Shown here piece by piece: positions 60,101-64,000 of a DNA stretch of 64,000 nt. The stretch's first letter is position 1; each line of letters opens with the position of its first letter. The stretch lies in assembly GCA_020746995.1 (NCBI GenBank), contig JAGPXD010000001.1:2046001-2110000 (forward strand). Reading direction: 5' to 3'. Both the position numbers and the translations under genes were made by a program. Below the pieces are notes generated by a model. That model was given only the letters and a program-made list of their open reading frames with translations, had not been told where the DNA came from and ran no database searches. This DNA is from Plectosphaerella cucumerina. Taxonomy: Eukaryota; Ascomycota; Sordariomycetes; Glomerellales; Plectosphaerellaceae.

Positions 60101-60847
60101 TCAAGCCGACGAACCGCCACCGGCCATGCAGTTCGTCCCAAAGCCAAGCAACTGTGTCCCTGCCGTCTCCCCCGCTCACATGCAGACATTTCCCACCTCT
60201 CCGCGTCCCGGCTGCAAATGGGTGCTTCCCCGCAGCAGCAACAGCAGCAGCATCGTAGCATCCGGAGCATCCTGCGTTTCGGTCAGAGCTCCTTCACCTT
60301 ACCGAGGCACCACGAGATCCAACACGGCATCTCTCCCGCGCCACCGACAAGATCCAGACCGACCCCAGGTTCCCTCGGCACGCGCCTACCGGCTGTGATC
60401 ACTGATGATCGCTCGCTGGAAGCAGCATTTCCCCCTGCCGTACCCCTCGGGAGGCGGTGGCAAAGTCTGGGGAAGCCGGGCCGCGCCAGAAGCTGTCCTC
60501 TAGCCGACATCCCGGTGACCGTTGGTGGTCTTCCATCTTGGCGGAGGCGTCACCGAGATGCGCCTCAATCCTACCCAGACAAATTTGAAGACTTCGGCAT
60601 TGTACGTTGCTCCGGTCCATTCTGGGCGGGGGCACGTAGTCGGGATCCAAATCACGCCGTCAGCGTTGTAGAGGCTTGCTTGAATGACATTCCGATGTAG
60701 ACGGCCGTCATTGAAAACAGGTCTCGTGGCAAACCTTGCTGTACACGGTGACGGCTTGGCCAAAAGCAACCACAGAGGTTAAAAGTAATGGGCACTGTCC
60801 TGGTACTTATCAAGCATCATAGCTAGAACATGGAAATGTCATGGGCA

Positions 60848-60858
60848 AAAATCAAAAA
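60848..60858 (-). terminator. RNA polymerase III terminator of tRNA-Pro
   Basis: Read on the minus strand, the sequence directly after the tRNA 3' end contains two runs of five T residues (CTTTTTGATTTTT), the usual Pol III stop signal. Confidence 0.7.
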
Positions 60859-60951
60859 GGCCCGAACCGCGGTTTGAACGCGGGACCTCCTGCAGTTGAG
60901 TGGAACTTGTTCTCTCCCAAAGCAGGAATCCTACCACTAGACCATCCGGGC
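60859..60951 (-). tRNA. tRNA-Pro (anticodon TGG) with a 21-base intron
   Basis: Read on the minus strand, GCCCGGA at the 5' end pairs with TTCGGGC at the 3' end (one G-U pair), followed by discriminator C. The D arm contains TAGTGGTAGGAT. The anticodon stem CCTGC...GCAGG holds loop TTTGGG with anticodon TGG at 60917-60919, reading CCA proline codons. The T arm is CCGCG-TTCAAAC-CGCGG, which includes the B box. An intron of about 21 bases lies one position after the anticodon, within 60894-60915, the standard site for nuclear tRNA introns. Mature length is about 72 bases before CCA addition. Confidence 0.93.
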
Positions 60952-61250
60952 GCTAATATGTTTTTGGAAGTGGATGATGGCTTTATGTTCCTGTCACATC
61001 AGCTCGGAGAACAAAGAGCAAAAGAATAGCACATGTCAGACTCTTGTGGAAACAAGGTTGATTGGATTTCATTAAGTATTAGGCAGGCGTGGCTCAATGC
61101 CATCAAGCCTGTGTGGGTGGATACCTGATACATTTGACCGCGACGTCGATGCCAGCCACGATCGATCCAACGACAAAAGAAAACTAAAACATAAACCAGC
61201 AACTCTAGAGATTCCGACCATGGAAGATGCCCACGGTTCGTGCTGTATGT

Positions 61251-62229
61251 TCACTTGTGCGACCTTCCACCGGCTCTCTCGTCGTCGGCAATCGTTTGGT
61301 TGGGTCCTGGTGTCGGCAGAGGAGGAGCAGGAATATTTGGAGCAGGTGCCCCGGGCGACCCAGGCATATCCCCAGCCCCCCCGGGAAACTTGGAATCGTT
61401 GCCACGGTGGCCTCGGAGATAAAAGGCCGGGTCGTTTCTGGAAGTGGTGCTGCGAGCTTCGTGATAGGCGTTGAAGCACTCGATGAGGACTTGGTCGACG
61501 GTCATGGAGTCCTCGATGACGCCAGTGCGGAGCAGCATCTTGAGGTAGTCCTCGACATCGTCAAACTCTGACTGATTGTAGCGGTAGCGATCCGGGAGGC
61601 CGCTGTTGTGGAGCATGGCCAGGATGCCAGCGATAATGGTGTTTGATGCGGCCATGACGGCTAGCAAGGCGTCAGCGCTGCGTTCTCGTGACTTGCAAGA
61701 AACACCTTGACCCAAAACTGCAAAACACAATCATGAAAGAGGAGAAGAAGAGTCACATACTGATGGCCATGCCGTTGTTGAAGTCCATGGAGCCGATACC
61801 GGTGAGAGCAGCACTGATGAAGAGCTGGAATAGCATTCCAAGCCATCGGAGAACGGAGATGACGTGAAAGTAGATGAAGAACTTGTTGCGGTGGGCGACT
61901 ACATCCTTGTAGAGACCCTCTGGCATGCCCCTTGTCGGGAAGAAAGCGGAGTTTGAAGGTGTGACAGGAGATTGGCACTCAGGATCCGAGAGGTCGAGCC
62001 CACCTACGCCACGAGCGAAGATGGCCCACTCCGTGGGAGTGAGGAAGCGGTAGCGAACAGGCCGGGAGGATTTGTTGTGCCTCCGGGTTGGCTTCTCAGA
62101 GGGAGGGGCGTTGTCGGCCGGATCGCCTGGTTGCTGTGGCTGTTCTGGAGCGGGCTGGCTCTTCGACTTGAAGTCGTCGAAGCGGATCGACGAGGTACCC
62201 TGACCGAGGGGCGGACGAGTGGAATCCAT
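61251..62229 (-). CDS. Fungal SLATT-domain (SMODS/SLOG-associated) two-TM membrane protein
   Basis: Predicted 292-residue membrane protein from exons 61761-62229 and 61251-61660, joined by a GTATGT...GCTAG intron of 100 bases with exact frame closure. The N-terminal 60 residues are polar and Pro/Gln-rich. The SLATT core begins at MPEGLYKDVVAHRNKFFIYF (about 102-121) and forms TM1 (FHVISVLRWLGMLFQLFISA), a short loop, then TM2 (AITVMAASNTIIAGILAMLH). The conserved NSGLPDRYRYNQSEFDDVED follows, then a helical cytosolic segment (IECFNAYHEARSTTSRNDPA). The C-terminus is a Gly/Pro-rich low-complexity tail. In bacteria SLATT proteins are proposed pore-forming effectors of nucleotide-signalling immune systems; the fungal branch is largely uncharacterised. 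No SMODS or NLR partner is adjacent: the neighbours are TRM1, divergent, and tRNA-Pro. Confidence 0.83.
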
Positions 62230-62969
62230 CGAGGTAGGACTGTGTCAGTGAGTGTCGAAACGAGAGTGTGGTACCCAAAAAAAGTCAACCAGAGGTGAGA
62301 CTGGTTGGTGATGAAGTAGTCGAAGAGAGAAAAGGAACAAGGAGAGGCTCCAGAAACGATGTCCTACTAGCTTGGCCGAGAGCAACATCATGGCTCCTGC
62401 GGCGCCCGTCTCGGGAGGAAGGCAATGTGGGAAGGAGGTCCCAAGGATGGCATCTCACAGCAGGCGCCAGCTACTGTTGTACATCCGTGAGACGATCGAG
62501 CTCAGAGAAGCACCTCAAATATTTAGTTTCGACTACCATTATCAGTCCAAAGTATCACTGCTGCTTTCGATTTGGTAGTCGAATTCGACCAACCGCGCAA
62601 CACCGAGGATGATTGCATAAGACTGACCCATTGATTAAGCAGAACGAATGAGAACAGGCATACACTCGATTTAAAAAATGCACTAAATGAGACCGAAACC
62701 ACCACGAGCAGCCGTTAGAGCGTGAAATGATGCTTCAGCAAGGGTGATGATGTTCAGGGGTAGGTCAGCAGCACCCAGTCGGCCTCACCGCTTTGACCAC
62801 CTCCACGGCAGAATGTCAGCCCCACTAAAATTTCTAGACGGCTTCACTCATGACAACCGTAAAATTTCGCGCCAATATGTCGACTCGACTCACCTCATCC
62901 GCGGTCGCAAATACATTCGCATCGGCCTCTGCGCGCCTTCATCTCGCTCACTACCCACACCAGAAGCGG
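62230..62969. other. Divergent promoter, SLATT protein to TRM1
   Basis: About 740 bases between the SLATT gene start (-) and the upstream TRM1 ATG (+). The central part, around 62,500-62,700, is comparatively A/T-rich, as expected for a shared promoter. A 149-codon frame starting at 62744 overlaps the TRM1 5' end in a different frame and is not called. Confidence 0.6.
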
Positions 62970-64000
62970 ATGTTTGCCTCGCAGTCCCTCAGGACGTTGC
63001 TACACTCGACAGCTCGCTCGAATTGGCGTGTCTCACCAACGCGCCTCACACCTGGGTCGAACATCTGGTCGGCTTCTCAGCAATACCTGGTCCCAGCTGC
63101 ACCGTCTGTTTACAGACGACACATGACCATGGCTTCCAACGGAGAAAAGGAGGCGACCGCGGCGGCCACGGGAGACGAGATCTTCACCTATGACGGCAAG
63201 GACTACAAGGGAGTTCGGGAGGGAAAGGCCACCATCCTCGTCCCCGCATCGGCCGTGAGCTCTGGCAAGGGCGGCGCGGCTGCGGTCCAGCAGGTTTTCT
63301 ACAACCCCATTCAGCAGTTCAACAGGGACCTCTCAGTGCTCGCCATTCGTGCCCACGGCGAGGAGCTGATGGAGAAGCGCCAGGAGATGTTGGAGAAGCG
63401 CAAGGCGAACCCTGGAGGCAAGCGGAGGGACAAGAAGCGGAGACGCCAGCAAGGAGACGAGGTCACCGAGAGGCCTGCCAAGGTCCAAGTTTCGGAGGGA
63501 GAAGACGGCGCGGTACAGGCCACGGAGACTGCCCAGGCACCAGTCGATGTGAACCAGGAGGCTACCGAAGCGAACGAGCCGACCGAGGCAGCCAAGGAGT
63601 CGGAAACGAAGGAGACCAAGGAGGAGGCTGGTCCGTCCGAGACACCGCCCAAGTTCACCATCCTAGACGCCCTGTCGGCTTCTGGACTGCGCGCGCTGCG
63701 ATACTCGCACGAGCTGCCGTTCGTCACTTCAGTCACGGCAAACGACCTCACAAAATCGGCGGCCGAGTCGATCAAGCTCAATGCCAAGCACAACGGCCTC
63801 GAGGACAAGATCCAAGTGACGCACGACGACGCCATCGCGCACATGTACCGGCGCATCGCCGACGACCTCTCGGATCGCGACGCGCGCGGCAAGCCGGGCA
63901 AGAAGAACAAGTACAACGTCATCGACCTGGACCCGTACGGCACGGCGTCGCCATTCCTCGACGCGGCAGTGCAGGCGGTGCGCGACGATGGCGGACTGCT
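62970..64000 (+). CDS. trm1: tRNA (guanine26-N2)-dimethyltransferase Trm1, 5' part, cut by window end
   Basis: Uses S-adenosylmethionine to make N2,N2-dimethylguanosine at position 26 of nuclear-encoded and mitochondrial tRNAs. The frame is open to the last base, so about 343 residues are visible and the 3' part is missing. From ATG 62970 it reads MFASQSLRTLLHSTARSNWR, a textbook mitochondrial presequence, continuing in frame to two more ATGs at 63123 and 63129 (MTMASNGEKEATAAATGDEI). The catalytic part includes FTYDGKDYKGVREGKATILV, VFYNPIQQFNRDLSVLAIRA, the SAM motif TILDALSASGLRALRYSHEL, VTANDLTKSAAESIKLNAKH and NVIDLDPYGTASPFLDAAVQ with the DPYG catalytic motif. A basic nuclear-localisation-like cluster (KRRDKKRRRQQ) precedes an acidic linker that inserts between the conserved blocks. 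Confidence 0.93.
   Translation, partial: MFASQSLRTLLHSTARSNWRVSPTRLTPGSNIWSASQQYLVPAAPSVYRRHMTMASNGEKEATAAATGDEIFTYDGKDYKGVREGKATILVPASAVSSGKGGAAAVQQVFYNPIQQFNRDLSVLAIRAHGEELMEKRQEMLEKRKANPGGKRRDKKRRRQQGDEVTERPAKVQVSEGEDGAVQATETAQAPVDVNQEATEANEPTEAAKESETKETKEEAGPSETPPKFTILDALSASGLRALRYSHELPFVTSVTANDLTKSAAESIKLNAKHNGLEDKIQVTHDDAIAHMYRRIADDLSDRDARGKPGKKNKYNVIDLDPYGTASPFLDAAVQAVRDDGGL

Larger units (their letters stand above)
53451..60858. other. Gene-poor region downstream of cre1
   Basis: About 7.4 kb with no supported gene. The first kilobase is likely cre1 3' UTR, T-rich in places (about 53,690-54,060). It contains a 20-base C run (54173-54192). Frames such as 56,970-57,527 on both strands have no domain. 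The final part runs into the 3' flank of the tRNA, where T-rich sequence on the minus strand would end its transcription. Confidence 0.5.

Noticed and set aside
62744..63193. 149-codon frame overlapping the TRM1 start
   Set aside because: Lies in another frame from the TRM1 coding sequence, which has a clear presequence and catalytic motifs; shadow frame.

Overview
The window looks like part of a GC-rich nuclear chromosome of a filamentous ascomycete (Pezizomycotina), most likely a Sordariomycete. Introns are short with GT...AG borders, and the proteins are fungal housekeeping and regulatory families, including a VIB-1/XprG-type Ndt80 regulator and a CRE1/CreA repressor. The genus cannot be fixed from sequence alone. 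I recognise no transposon, rRNA or CRISPR array. There is one intron-containing tRNA-Pro, and two very large gene-poor stretches surround the two transcription factor genes.

Layout. 1-8.9 kb: an intronless disordered Arg/Ser/Pro-rich protein (+); a four-exon MscL-type mechanosensitive channel with a C-terminal zinc ribbon (-); a SUR7/PalI-type four-pass membrane protein (+); a leucine-rich-repeat-like orphan (-). 8.9-27.7 kb: a gene desert interrupted only by the multi-exon vib-1/xprG-like gene (about 16.6-20.4 kb, +), with large introns and an apparent one-base frameshift. 27.7-37.4 kb: a compact housekeeping block with bifunctional HPPK-DHPS of folate synthesis (-), a nitronate monooxygenase-like flavoenzyme (+), a Glo3-type ArfGAP (-), the mitochondrial translocase subunit Tim21 (+) and an orphan polyglutamine protein (+). 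A 42-bp perfect hairpin lies in the folate/NMO intergenic region. 37.4-41.6 kb: no gene seen. 41.6-43.3 kb: a Rad51 paralogue of Rad55/Rhp55 type in six exons (-). 43.3-60.8 kb: a second desert containing only single-exon cre1 (52.3-53.5 kb, +). 60.8-64 kb: tRNA-Pro(UGG) (-), a fungal SLATT-domain two-TM protein (-), and the 5' part of TRM1 tRNA m2,2G26 methyltransferase (+), cut by the window edge and carrying two in-frame start regions that predict mitochondrial and nuclear/cytosolic forms.

Themes. The two regulators are functionally connected in Neurospora, where VIB-1 acts upstream of glucose repression and also controls heterokaryon-incompatibility cell death. Here they sit about 32 kb apart in oversized intergenic space. 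The most unusual proteins are the stand-alone fungal SLATT membrane protein (a family linked to immune or cell-death effectors) and the fungal MscL with a zinc ribbon. All gene models were spliced by eye from frame continuity and splice consensus; every complete multi-exon model closes in frame except vib-1 and the folate gene, each of which is one base short within a C/G-rich run.
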